Source: JBCDBD01 sp039184335 (lineage in GTDB: Bacteria > Bacteroidota > Bacteroidia > Flavobacteriales > Flavobacteriaceae). From it: a DNA stretch of 18,256 nt. Below are positions 5,546 to 13,269 of the stretch, in pieces. The notes beneath the pieces were generated by a model. The model saw nothing but the letters and a program-made list of their open reading frames with translations. It searched no databases and was not told the DNA's origin. How positions within the stretch are numbered: position 1 is the first letter of the stretch; every line of letters begins with the position of its first letter. The DNA is taken from NCBI GenBank assembly GCA_039184335.1, contig JBCDBD010000049.1, forward strand, positions 1 to 18,256, read 5' to 3'. The position numbers were made by a program, and so were the translations under genes.

Positions 5546-7219
5546 CTAGGCTGTATTTTTTTTTCTTCGTTTGTAATTGATGAAAATTCCGAACAAAAGG
5601 GTCAGGGCAACAGGTAGGCCAATGTTAAGAAGTTGCCATTTTTGTTTCTGATCAACGATTTTTTGATTGTCCAAAAGGGGAATGGCCACTTTTTTGTTTC
5701 GTATGTTGATAAGTCCGGTACCATCCAGTAAATAATTGGTACTGTTGACCAAAAATTCTTTGTTGCCATAAAAACTATTGGTCCATTTGTCATATCCCAA
5801 CTCAAGGGGCCTGCCATTGGTCAATTGATTTTTGATAAGATCTCCATCTGCAATGACGAGCATTTTGTTGGTTATACCATCGTCTAGGGGCTTTTTCAGG
5901 GCTAAGGGCTTGACCCTGTTCTTAAAGGCAGAATGAAACGTGCCCTCTATCAATACGGCAAGGGGAAGGTTGCCCTTGCCAGCATAGTTTTCTTGATTTA
6001 AGGGCTCATTGATGATGTCAAGGGCAACCTGTTTTGGAGTACCTTCAGATTTCGAGAGCGGTGATGACGCCAACAGAATGGTTTTTTTATTTTGATTGGC
6101 CAGGGTATCAATGGTATTGGTAAATTGAAAACGCAACGCTTCGATATTTGTGTTCACAGGATGGTTTTCCCTAGAGAATACCATAGGATGGTATACCCAG
6201 GGCAAAGGGTTGTACTGTGAATCATTTCCCTGTCCTGAAGCCAAAACAATGGGGGTATTATAAACATCGTTTACCAACACGGGATTGATTCTTGCTCCAT
6301 ATCTAAAGAAAAAATCATCTAAGTTTAGACTCCGTGATGCAGCCACTGCACGTCCATTTAAATTGAGCAAACTATCAAGGTCCATGGCAACTTGGTCAAT
6401 GAGCCAGATCGATTTTCCCCCTTGAACGATAAATTGGTCCATCACATACTTTTCTCCATCGCTGAACATTTCTGTTGGTTTGGCAATCAAGGCGAGATCA
6501 AATTCGTTGAGTCGGTCCAGTACTTTTTGGGGGTTTTGGGAGACCGAGTCTAAGGTAATGGCACCAATATTGTAGTATTCACGTATCGTGGTGAGGTAAT
6601 CGGCGAGGTATTTATCGTCTAACTCCCCATTGCCCTTTATCACAGCAATACGTTTCTTTTTCTTGGCCTGCAATTTCATAAACGCATCGGCAAACGCATA
6701 TTCCAATTGCTGCACTGAATTATTGATCCGGTCTTCGGTTGAACTGCCCAATTTATTTTTGAGCAGTGGTACCTTGACCGTTTGTCCGTCGTAATTCACC
6801 ATGGCCCATGGAAAAATGATTTCCTGTGTAACTTTTCCCTCTGCTTCTATGGTCACACTAGCAGGCTTAAGACCAAGCTGTTGTAGATCTAGAACAGTTT
6901 GCTCTCGTTGCGATGGGTCTTCCAAGGGATCGACCAGGTTATATTTGATATTGTTGTTTTCGGTGGCGAATTGTTCGAGCAGTTGTAGTGTCTCTACCTT
7001 GAGCTTGATAAATTCAGAAGGAATATTGCCATCCAACAAAACATCGATTATCACAGGGGTGTGAAATGGCTCAACCATGGCCAAGGCCTGGGGGGACAGG
7101 GTATACCGCTTATCTTCGGTCAGATCAAAGCGTATGGTGGTAAAATGCGCCATCAGATTGACAATAACCAATAGGGCAATGCCCTTGAGCAATGACATTG
7201 TGTTTTTTAGGACCATCAT
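5546..7219 (-). CDS. gldG: Gliding motility-associated ABC transporter substrate-binding protein GldG
   Basis: A 557-residue protein of the GldG family, the partner of GldF and the ATPase GldA in an ABC transporter associated with gliding in Bacteroidota. It has an N-terminal membrane helix (about residues 10-28), the conserved FDLTEDKRYTLS motif just after it, a large periplasmic region (ABC-type uncharacterised transport domain), and a C-terminal membrane helix (about 530-548) followed by a basic YKRRKK tail. The first ATG is used because it overlaps the gldF stop (ATGA), as expected for coupled translation. gldA is not in this window, which is usual since it lies elsewhere in flavobacteria. 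Confidence 0.95.
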   Translation of the reverse strand: MMVLKNTMSLLKGIALLVIVNLMAHFTTIRFDLTEDKRYTLSPQALAMVEPFHTPVIIDVLLDGNIPSEFIKLKVETLQLLEQFATENNNIKYNLVDPLEDPSQREQTVLDLQQLGLKPASVTIEAEGKVTQEIIFPWAMVNYDGQTVKVPLLKNKLGSSTEDRINNSVQQLEYAFADAFMKLQAKKKKRIAVIKGNGELDDKYLADYLTTIREYYNIGAITLDSVSQNPQKVLDRLNEFDLALIAKPTEMFSDGEKYVMDQFIVQGGKSIWLIDQVAMDLDSLLNLNGRAVAASRSLNLDDFFFRYGARINPVLVNDVYNTPIVLASGQGNDSQYNPLPWVYHPMVFSRENHPVNTNIEALRFQFTNTIDTLANQNKKTILLASSPLSKSEGTPKQVALDIINEPLNQENYAGKGNLPLAVLIEGTFHSAFKNRVKPLALKKPLDDGITNKMLVIADGDLIKNQLTNGRPLELGYDKWTNSFYGNKEFLVNSTNYLLDGTGLINIRNKKVAIPLLDNQKIVDQKQKWQLLNIGLPVALTLLFGIFINYKRRKKNTA

Positions 7220-7944
7220 TTTACTGGTTTTAAACGACCGTGTGTCAGGTAAAGAAAGAAAGTGCAGATGCTTGCAAAATATATGATATCACGGGTATCC
7301 AAGATACCAAGGGCTACACTTTCAAAATGGGTCTTTGCTCCAATACTTTGAATGGTGACCTGTACAGTGCCTTGTGAAAATACCGTAGAAAGTGCCTCAA
7401 AGCCATAAAAAATAAAAAAGCAAAAAAATACGCCTAAAATGAAGGCCATGATCTGGTTGTCAGAAATAACAGAAGCAAACAAACCGATGGCGGCATAGGC
7501 TGCCATCAAGAAAAGTAACCCAAAATAAGAACCCATGACGACACCGAGATCAAAATTGCCCGGGGTAGTACCAAGTGCTGAAATAGCAAATACATAACAT
7601 ATTGTAGGAAACACTGCCAGTATACAAAGTAGAAAGGTTCCGTAAAATTTTCCTAGAATGAGTTTCCAGGTCGATATGGGCTTTATAGAAAGCAGTTCAA
7701 GGGTGCCTATTTTTCTTTCCTCGGCAAAACTCTTCATGGCGACGGCGGGGATCAAGAAGAGAAAAACCCAAGGAGCCAATAGGAAGAAATTGCCAAGATC
7801 GGCAAAACCGTAGTCAAAAATATTGAAATCACCCTTGAATACCCACAGAAAAAGCCCATTCAGCAACAAAAAGAGGCCAATGATAAGATAGCCGATCGGT
7901 GAGGTGAAGAATGATTGTATTTCCTTTCTTAATATAGCGATCAT
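7216..7944 (-). CDS. gldF: Gliding motility-associated ABC transporter permease GldF
   Basis: The 242-residue permease has six hydrophobic segments and the ABC-2 family signature: an N-terminal cytoplasmic MIAILRKEIQSFFTSPIGY, then SFAEERKIGTLELLSIKPIS between the second and third helices. It would sit in the inner membrane with GldG and be energised by GldA. It lies 11 bp downstream of the ABM-fold gene and overlaps gldG by 4 bp, so the run from 9083 down to 5546 is probably one operon. Confidence 0.95.
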   Translation of the reverse strand: MIAILRKEIQSFFTSPIGYLIIGLFLLLNGLFLWVFKGDFNIFDYGFADLGNFFLLAPWVFLFLIPAVAMKSFAEERKIGTLELLSIKPISTWKLILGKFYGTFLLCILAVFPTICYVFAISALGTTPGNFDLGVVMGSYFGLLFLMAAYAAIGLFASVISDNQIMAFILGVFFCFFIFYGFEALSTVFSQGTVQVTIQSIGAKTHFESVALGILDTRDIIYFASICTFFLYLTHGRLKPVK

Positions 7945-7955
7945 GTAATATTGGT

Positions 7956-8252
7956 TTACTTTGCTTCTAGAACTTTATGCACACTCCAGGCTTCAGGCTT
8001 TTTTTCGAAGAGCAGTTTGGTCTTTGCCCATACCATTTTAAAAAAACCAGAGTTTCGGTAGGTATTTAGAGTGGCTTCATCTGTCCAATGACTGTAAGTG
8101 AAAAATACATTGCTGTGCGTGGTATCTTGATACAGTTCTAAGTGAAGGCAACCTTCAAAGGCTCTGATTTTTTGTTTGGTCGTAGCAAAAATTTGCTCAA
8201 AGCTAGCAATATTTTCCTTTTTGAAGGTAAGCTTTACAATACGTATGAGCAT
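7956..8252 (-). CDS. Antibiotic biosynthesis monooxygenase (ABM)-fold protein
   Basis: A 98-residue single-domain protein of the dimeric alpha+beta ABM family, which includes quinol monooxygenases and haem-degrading enzymes. The N-terminal strand MLIRIVKLTF, the helix FEQIFATTKQKIRAFEGCLHLELYQD and the strand VFFTYSHW match the fold. The family is functionally diverse, so the reaction cannot be assigned. Its ATG follows the TAA of the SAM hydrolase gene with no gap (TAAATG). The same gene often sits between the SAM hydrolase and gldF in flavobacteria. Confidence 0.85.
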   Translation of the reverse strand: MLIRIVKLTFKKENIASFEQIFATTKQKIRAFEGCLHLELYQDTTHSNVFFTYSHWTDEATLNTYRNSGFFKMVWAKTKLLFEKKPEAWSVHKVLEAK

Positions 8253-9083
8253 TTATATAAAGTTAATGGTTATGGTATCCCTATAACTGAGACCAAGTAG
8301 GGTAGAAGCCCCACCAACGGTGTTCAGGTCACTCTTGTAAATGGCGAGCTCAATATAACCTGATGAATTGAACAGTGCCAAAAGGTCACCGGGCCCCTTG
8401 CGTTGGGTTCTTCCCAGTTGAAAGTTGATGATACCGTTATAATTATTGTAGATGGAATTTATTTTATATGAACGAGCGATAATCTCAAAATCCCTACCAT
8501 TTCTATAGGCTTCGAAAAGCGTCTTTTGAATATTGGTGACCACGTTTCCATAATTATCGATATAGATGACATTGCCATATATGGTTTGGCCTTGATTTTC
8601 AACTCTTGGCTCAAACTCCTTGAGTTCTTTCAGGTTTTGGATTGGTTTTCCGATGACCTCTAATTTTCCGCCTCTTCCCAAATGACATGCCGCTGGCACA
8701 AAAACATCAAGTACAGGAAATGGGGTGTTGGTCACATTTGGTATGTGGAGTTCCACTACTTTTTGGGGTGATACTTCAGAAGTGATCAATGAAATCACAC
8801 CATTGTTGGCGCTGACAAAGAAATGGCCGTCAACTTCAACAACAATATGTTGGTTTTCGGGTGATCTTTCGGCATCAAGACCAACGATATGAATGCTTCC
8901 TTTCGGAAAACTTTGATAGGCATTTTTTAAGACAAAGGCGCATTCTTGAATATTGAATGGTGAGATATTGTGTGAAATATCCACAATGGTAACATCGTCC
9001 AGCGCATTGAGAATGGTTCCTTTGAGGGCTGCAACAGAATGGTCCTTGTATCCGAAATCAGTCGTTAATGTAATGATTGCCAT
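8253..9083 (-). CDS. SAM hydrolase / SAM hydroxide adenosyltransferase (DUF62)
   Basis: A 276-residue protein of the S-adenosyl-L-methionine hydroxide adenosyltransferase family, relatives of fluorinase and chlorinase; characterised housekeeping members split SAM to adenosine and methionine. Visible family motifs are TTDFGYKDH (7-15), DISHNISPFNI (35-45), a conserved aspartate at D70, and DVFVPAACHL with H134, a probable catalytic residue. The segment after D70 reads AERSPENQ instead of the PGVG-type loop of archaeal members, apparently a lineage variant. It is the first gene of the gldFG operon and diverges from phoH. The role of SAM cleavage beside gliding genes is unknown. Confidence 0.88.
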   Translation of the reverse strand: MAIITLTTDFGYKDHSVAALKGTILNALDDVTIVDISHNISPFNIQECAFVLKNAYQSFPKGSIHIVGLDAERSPENQHIVVEVDGHFFVSANNGVISLITSEVSPQKVVELHIPNVTNTPFPVLDVFVPAACHLGRGGKLEVIGKPIQNLKELKEFEPRVENQGQTIYGNVIYIDNYGNVVTNIQKTLFEAYRNGRDFEIIARSYKINSIYNNYNGIINFQLGRTQRKGPGDLLALFNSSGYIELAIYKSDLNTVGGASTLLGLSYRDTITINFI

Positions 9084-9129
9084 GCCATGGTGTTGATATG
9101 TTTTTGCCCTTTAAAACCCTTTTTTTGGT

Positions 9130-9137
9130 TAAGTTTG
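9130..9137 (+). promoter_or_regulatory. Likely -7 promoter element of phoH
   Basis: TAAGTTTG matches TAnnTTTG about 73 bp before the phoH start, with TTTTTG 23 bp further up as a possible -33 element. The spacing is at the long end for this promoter class. Confidence 0.45.
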
Positions 9138-9210
9138 TTGGGTAAAATTAAACAAAAAGGGAAAACAAGATTTTCTATGACCCCACTAATCCTTTAATAG
9201 AAAAATTTCT

Positions 9211-10164
9211 TTGAACGAACTTATAATCGAACTTACAGAGATAAGCCCTAGGGAATTCTTCGGGCAACAGAATGAAAACATTGAACTCTTAAAAAAGTAT
9301 TTCCCAAAACTTAAGATTGTGGCCCGTGGTAGTAAAATCATGGTTTTTGGTGATGAGGACTTACTGGAGGAGTTTGACAGACGATTTGATATGTTGACCG
9401 AGCATTTTGCCAAGTACAACAAGCTTGACGAAAACATGATCGAGCGGGTACTGACCAGTAATGGGCAAGAAGATTACCAGTCTTCGACTTCGAGCGGAGA
9501 TGTTTTGGTACATGGTGTAAGTGGTAGGCTCATCAAGGCTCAAACGGTCAACCAGCGCAAAATGGTCGATGCTTGTATGAAGAGTGATATGGTCTTTGCC
9601 ATTGGGCCTGCCGGTACAGGTAAGACCTACACGGGCGTTGCCTTGGCGGTAAAGGCATTAAAGGAAAAACAGGTCAGACGTATCATCTTAACGCGACCGG
9701 CAGTGGAAGCAGGTGAAAACCTCGGGTTTTTACCTGGTGACCTCAAAGAAAAACTGGACCCCTACATGCAACCGCTCTATGATGCGCTGCGTGATATGAT
9801 TGCCCCAGAAAAGTTGGCCAATTATATTGAAAATGGAACCATACAGATTGCCCCAATGGCCTTCATGCGCGGACGTACACTGGATAATGCCTTTGTGATT
9901 TTAGATGAAGCGCAGAATACGACCCATGCCCAGATGAAGATGTTCTTGACCCGCATGGGAAAGAACGCCAAGTTTTTGTTGACCGGTGATCCTGGGCAAA
10001 TCGATTTGCCGAGAAGGGTAATTTCTGGACTTAAGGAGGCACTGTTGATTCTCAAAAACACCAAGGGTATTGAAATTGTCTACCTCGACGATAAAGATGT
10101 GATTCGTCACAAGCTGGTCAAAAAGGTCATTGATGCCTATAAAAATATCGAGCACCAAAACTGA
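9211..10164 (+). CDS. phoH: PhoH-like ATPase
   Basis: A 317-residue PhoH-family P-loop protein, related to the helicase core and implicated in RNA metabolism. An N-terminal KH-like region occupies about residues 1-90. The ATPase domain carries Walker A GPAGTGKT (132-139), TRPAVEAGENLGFLPGD (161-177), Walker B VILDEAQN (229-236) and TGDPGQIDLPR (258-268). The start is TTG: an in-frame stop at 9187-9189 and the lack of any ATG between leave this as the best start, and it gives the usual N-terminus NELIIELTE. purC follows 6 bp after its stop, so the two are probably co-transcribed. Confidence 0.95.
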   Translation: MNELIIELTEISPREFFGQQNENIELLKKYFPKLKIVARGSKIMVFGDEDLLEEFDRRFDMLTEHFAKYNKLDENMIERVLTSNGQEDYQSSTSSGDVLVHGVSGRLIKAQTVNQRKMVDACMKSDMVFAIGPAGTGKTYTGVALAVKALKEKQVRRIILTRPAVEAGENLGFLPGDLKEKLDPYMQPLYDALRDMIAPEKLANYIENGTIQIAPMAFMRGRTLDNAFVILDEAQNTTHAQMKMFLTRMGKNAKFLLTGDPGQIDLPRRVISGLKEALLILKNTKGIEIVYLDDKDVIRHKLVKKVIDAYKNIEHQN

Positions 10165-10170
10165 TACTAC

Positions 10171-11124
10171 ATGGCAAATACCTTAATGGATACCCAGTAT
10201 CGGTTTTCAGGGCAAAAATCAATCTATAAGGGCAAGGTACGTGAGGTATATGCACTTGAAGATGACCTTTTGGTCATGATTGCTACAGACCGATTATCCG
10301 CTTTTGATGTCGTGATGCCCAAAGGAATTCCGTTCAAGGGGCAGATTTTGAACCAGATTGCCACAAAAATGATGGCTGCTACCGAAGACCTGGTACCCAA
10401 TTGGTTGATGGCAACCCCAGACCCCAATGTGGCTGTCGGCAAAGCATGTGAGCCATTTAAGATTGAAATGGTCATTCGTGGATATCTGTCTGGCCATGCC
10501 GCTCGTGAATATAGTCTAGGCAAGCGTCATTTGTGCGGGGAACCGATGCCCGACGGAATGCGTGAGCACGATAAATTTCCTGACCCTATTATTACCCCGG
10601 CAACAAAAGCAGAAAAGGGTGACCATGATGAAGATATCTCAAAAGCAGAAATTCTAAAAAGGGGAATTGTTTCGGTGAGTGATTACGAAACCTTGGAAAG
10701 GTATACCCATGATCTGTTTCAAAGAGGTACTGAAATCGCCGCAAAACAGGGATTGATTTTAGTGGACACCAAATATGAATTTGGTAAGACCAAGGAGGGG
10801 GAAATTGTATTGATCGATGAGATACATACCCCAGACTCCTCGCGCTATTTCTATGCTGATGGCTACGAAGAGCGACAAGGTAGGGGAGAGGCACAAAAAC
10901 AACTCTCTAAAGAATTTGTACGCCAATGGCTCATTTCGGAAGGATTTCAAGGATTGGAAGGACAAACGGTTCCTGAAATGGATGACATTTACGTCGAATC
11001 AGTTTCTGAACGCTACATTGAACTCTATGAAAGCATTACAGGAGAGTCTTTTGTAAAGGCTGATGTATCCAACATCCATGAACGGATAGGCCAAAATGTG
11101 GCAGCCTATCTAAAGTCCCTTTGA
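10171..11124 (+). CDS. purC: Phosphoribosylaminoimidazole-succinocarboxamide (SAICAR) synthase
   Basis: A 317-residue enzyme that joins aspartate to CAIR in purine synthesis, using ATP; cytoplasmic. The SAICAR synthase signatures are clear: YKGKVREVY near residue 20, ATDRLSAFDVVMP, IRGYLSGHAAREY, and LILVDTKYEFGKTKEGEIVLIDEIHTPDSSRY. This is the long form, as in eukaryotes and Bacteroidota, rather than the roughly 240-residue enterobacterial form. It follows phoH by 6 bp. Confidence 0.97.
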   Translation: MANTLMDTQYRFSGQKSIYKGKVREVYALEDDLLVMIATDRLSAFDVVMPKGIPFKGQILNQIATKMMAATEDLVPNWLMATPDPNVAVGKACEPFKIEMVIRGYLSGHAAREYSLGKRHLCGEPMPDGMREHDKFPDPIITPATKAEKGDHDEDISKAEILKRGIVSVSDYETLERYTHDLFQRGTEIAAKQGLILVDTKYEFGKTKEGEIVLIDEIHTPDSSRYFYADGYEERQGRGEAQKQLSKEFVRQWLISEGFQGLEGQTVPEMDDIYVESVSERYIELYESITGESFVKADVSNIHERIGQNVAAYLKSL

Positions 11125-11153
11125 TTTTATATCTTTCCAATTCAAATTAATGG

Positions 11154-11408
11154 ATGGACACTAGCAACCGAAAAAAATATTGGCATAAAAACCTGCAGTA
11201 CCTTGCCATCTTGCTTTTTATTTGGTTTTTGGTCTCTTACGGATTTGGAATTCTATGGGTCGATGAACTCAACACTATTCGATTGGGCGGTTTTAAACTC
11301 GGTTTTTGGTTTGCCCAACAAGGGGCCATTTATGTGTTTGTTATCTTGATATTTGTGTATGTACGTTTGATGAACCGTTTGGATAAAAAATACAAGGTTA
11401 ACGACTGA
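11154..11408 (+). CDS. DUF4212 small subunit of a sodium:solute symporter
   Basis: An 84-residue membrane protein of the DUF4212/VC_2705-partner family (TIGR03647 type). Two membrane helices are visible, at about 14-36 and 50-72. The conserved features are the N-terminal YWHKNLQYLAILLFIWFLVSYG and RLGGFKLGFWFAQQGAIYVFV. It is always found beside the large symporter subunit, which begins 4 bp after its stop here, and is thought to be an accessory subunit. An overlapping ATG at 11150 is out of frame. Confidence 0.93.
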   Translation: MDTSNRKKYWHKNLQYLAILLFIWFLVSYGFGILWVDELNTIRLGGFKLGFWFAQQGAIYVFVILIFVYVRLMNRLDKKYKVND

Positions 11409-11412
11409 ACAG

Positions 11413-13191
11413 ATGGATATCCAAACCTGGACCTTTCTTATTGTCGGACTTTCATTTGCCCTATACATTGGTATTGCCATTTGGTCACGGGCAGCCTCTA
11501 CCAAAGAGTTCTATGTAGCGGGTGGTGGGGTTTCTCCCCTGGCCAATGGATTGGCCACTGCCGCCGATTGGATGTCAGCAGCTTCTTTTCTGGGCATGGC
11601 GGGCATTATTGCTTTTTCAGGATACGACGGTTCGGTCTATTTGATGGGCTGGACTGGAGGCTATGTACTGTTAGCGCTGCTATTGGCCCCTTACCTACGA
11701 AAATTTGGCAAATTTACGGTACCCGATTTTATCGGTGACCGCTATTATTCCAATGTGGCCCGAACTGTGGCAGTCATTGCCGCCCTTTTTGTTTCGTTTA
11801 CCTATGTGGCCGGTCAAATGCGCGGTGTTGGAGTGGTCTTTTCCCGTTTTTTGGATGTTGACGTGAATACTGGGGTCTATATTGGTATGGGTGTTGTATT
11901 CTTTTATGCCTTTTTGGGGGGGATGAAAGGTATTACCTATACCCAGGTGGCCCAGTATTGCGTACTTATTTTTGCCTTTATGGTTCCTGCCATTTTCATT
12001 TCGATCATGGCTACGGGCAACCCCATACCCCAACTGGGTTTTGGTGCTACCGGAGAAGATGGGGTGTATGTATTGGACAAATTGGATGGATTGATGACCG
12101 AATTGGGCTTTACAGCGTATACTGATGGCACCAAATCGACCATCGATATGTTCTTTATCACTGCTGCCCTGATGCTGGGCACAGCCGGCCTACCCCATGT
12201 CATCATTCGGTTTTTCACCGTTCCTAAGGTTAGTGATGCCCGAAAATCAGCCGGTTATGCCTTGTTCTTTATTGCCATTTTGTATACCACGGCACCGGCC
12301 ATTGCGGTTTTCGCCCGCACCAACCTGATGGAGACCGTGCAAAATACACGGTATGGGACAATTCCATCATGGTTCAAAAAATGGGAAGATACAGGTCTGA
12401 TTGCTTGGACAGATAAAAATAGCGACGGAAAGATCCAATACCTGCCTGGGGCTGCTCTCGAGGGTAAAAAACCAGAATTTATAGAATTTCGGGGTGATTC
12501 AGGCGAACGCATGATCTCAAATTACAGCAAAACAAACAAGAATGAACTCTATGTCGATCGTGATATTACCGTATTGGCGAATCCAGAGATTGCTGGCTTG
12601 CCCAACTGGGTCATTGCCCTGGTAGCTGCGGGGGGATTGGCTGCGGCACTTTCTACCGCAGCAGGATTACTTTTAGTGATATCCACTTCCATTTCCCATG
12701 ATCTGATCAAAAAGCAGATCGCCCCAAAAATATCGGATCGCGAAGAATTGTGGATTGCACGGGGATCCGCTTTTCTAGCGGTAATTGTTGCAGGCTATTT
12801 TGGGATTTATCCCCCTGGTTTTGTGGCTTCGGTGGTGGCCTTGGCCTTTGGTTTGGCGGCTTCCTCTTTCTTTCCAGCCATTGTGATGGGTATTTTTAGC
12901 AAACGGATGAACCGCGAAGGGGCCATTGCAGGAATGATTGCTGGTCTTACGATTACCTGTTACTATATCGCCCGGTTTAAACTAGGGTGGATCGGTAAGC
13001 CTGAAACCGGTGGGACCAAGTATTGGTGGTGGGGCATTTCACCCGAAGGATTTGGTACAGTGGGCATGTTGATCAATTTTATGGTGGCTCTATTGGTATC
13101 CCGCTTTTTTGACGCTCCACCAAAAGAAGTACAGCACATCGTAGAGGATATCCGGATACCGAGTGGGGCAGGAAAAGCTACGGAGCATTAA
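11413..13191 (+). CDS. Sodium:solute symporter large subunit, VC_2705 subfamily (acetate/short carboxylate type)
   Basis: A 592-residue SLC5-type symporter with about 13 hydrophobic segments. SSS-family landmarks are EFYVAGGGVSPLANGLATAADWMSAASFLG (32-60), GTAGLPHVIIRFFTV (256-270), and AALSTAAGLLLVISTSISHDL (411-431). It is close to ActP, but pairing with DUF4212 places it in the VC_2705 subfamily. Acetate or another small carboxylate is the inferred substrate because acs follows 78 bp downstream. A hydrophilic loop at about 303-398 contains DKNSDGKI (334-341), the first eight positions of an EF-hand-like calcium loop. The start is the only ATG near the DUF4212 stop. Confidence 0.93.
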   Translation: MDIQTWTFLIVGLSFALYIGIAIWSRAASTKEFYVAGGGVSPLANGLATAADWMSAASFLGMAGIIAFSGYDGSVYLMGWTGGYVLLALLLAPYLRKFGKFTVPDFIGDRYYSNVARTVAVIAALFVSFTYVAGQMRGVGVVFSRFLDVDVNTGVYIGMGVVFFYAFLGGMKGITYTQVAQYCVLIFAFMVPAIFISIMATGNPIPQLGFGATGEDGVYVLDKLDGLMTELGFTAYTDGTKSTIDMFFITAALMLGTAGLPHVIIRFFTVPKVSDARKSAGYALFFIAILYTTAPAIAVFARTNLMETVQNTRYGTIPSWFKKWEDTGLIAWTDKNSDGKIQYLPGAALEGKKPEFIEFRGDSGERMISNYSKTNKNELYVDRDITVLANPEIAGLPNWVIALVAAGGLAAALSTAAGLLLVISTSISHDLIKKQIAPKISDREELWIARGSAFLAVIVAGYFGIYPPGFVASVVALAFGLAASSFFPAIVMGIFSKRMNREGAIAGMIAGLTITCYYIARFKLGWIGKPETGGTKYWWWGISPEGFGTVGMLINFMVALLVSRFFDAPPKEVQHIVEDIRIPSGAGKATEH

Positions 13192-13269
13192 ATGTTTCTG
13201 ACTTAATTTTTCTCTTCCATGAATCTAATTTAAATTTAACTACCGTCATCATACAAGCTTTTAAAAATC

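Noticed and set aside
13225..13240. AT-rich palindrome between the symporter and acs genes
   Set aside because: Low-complexity A/T sequence; such palindromes are expected by chance in this composition.
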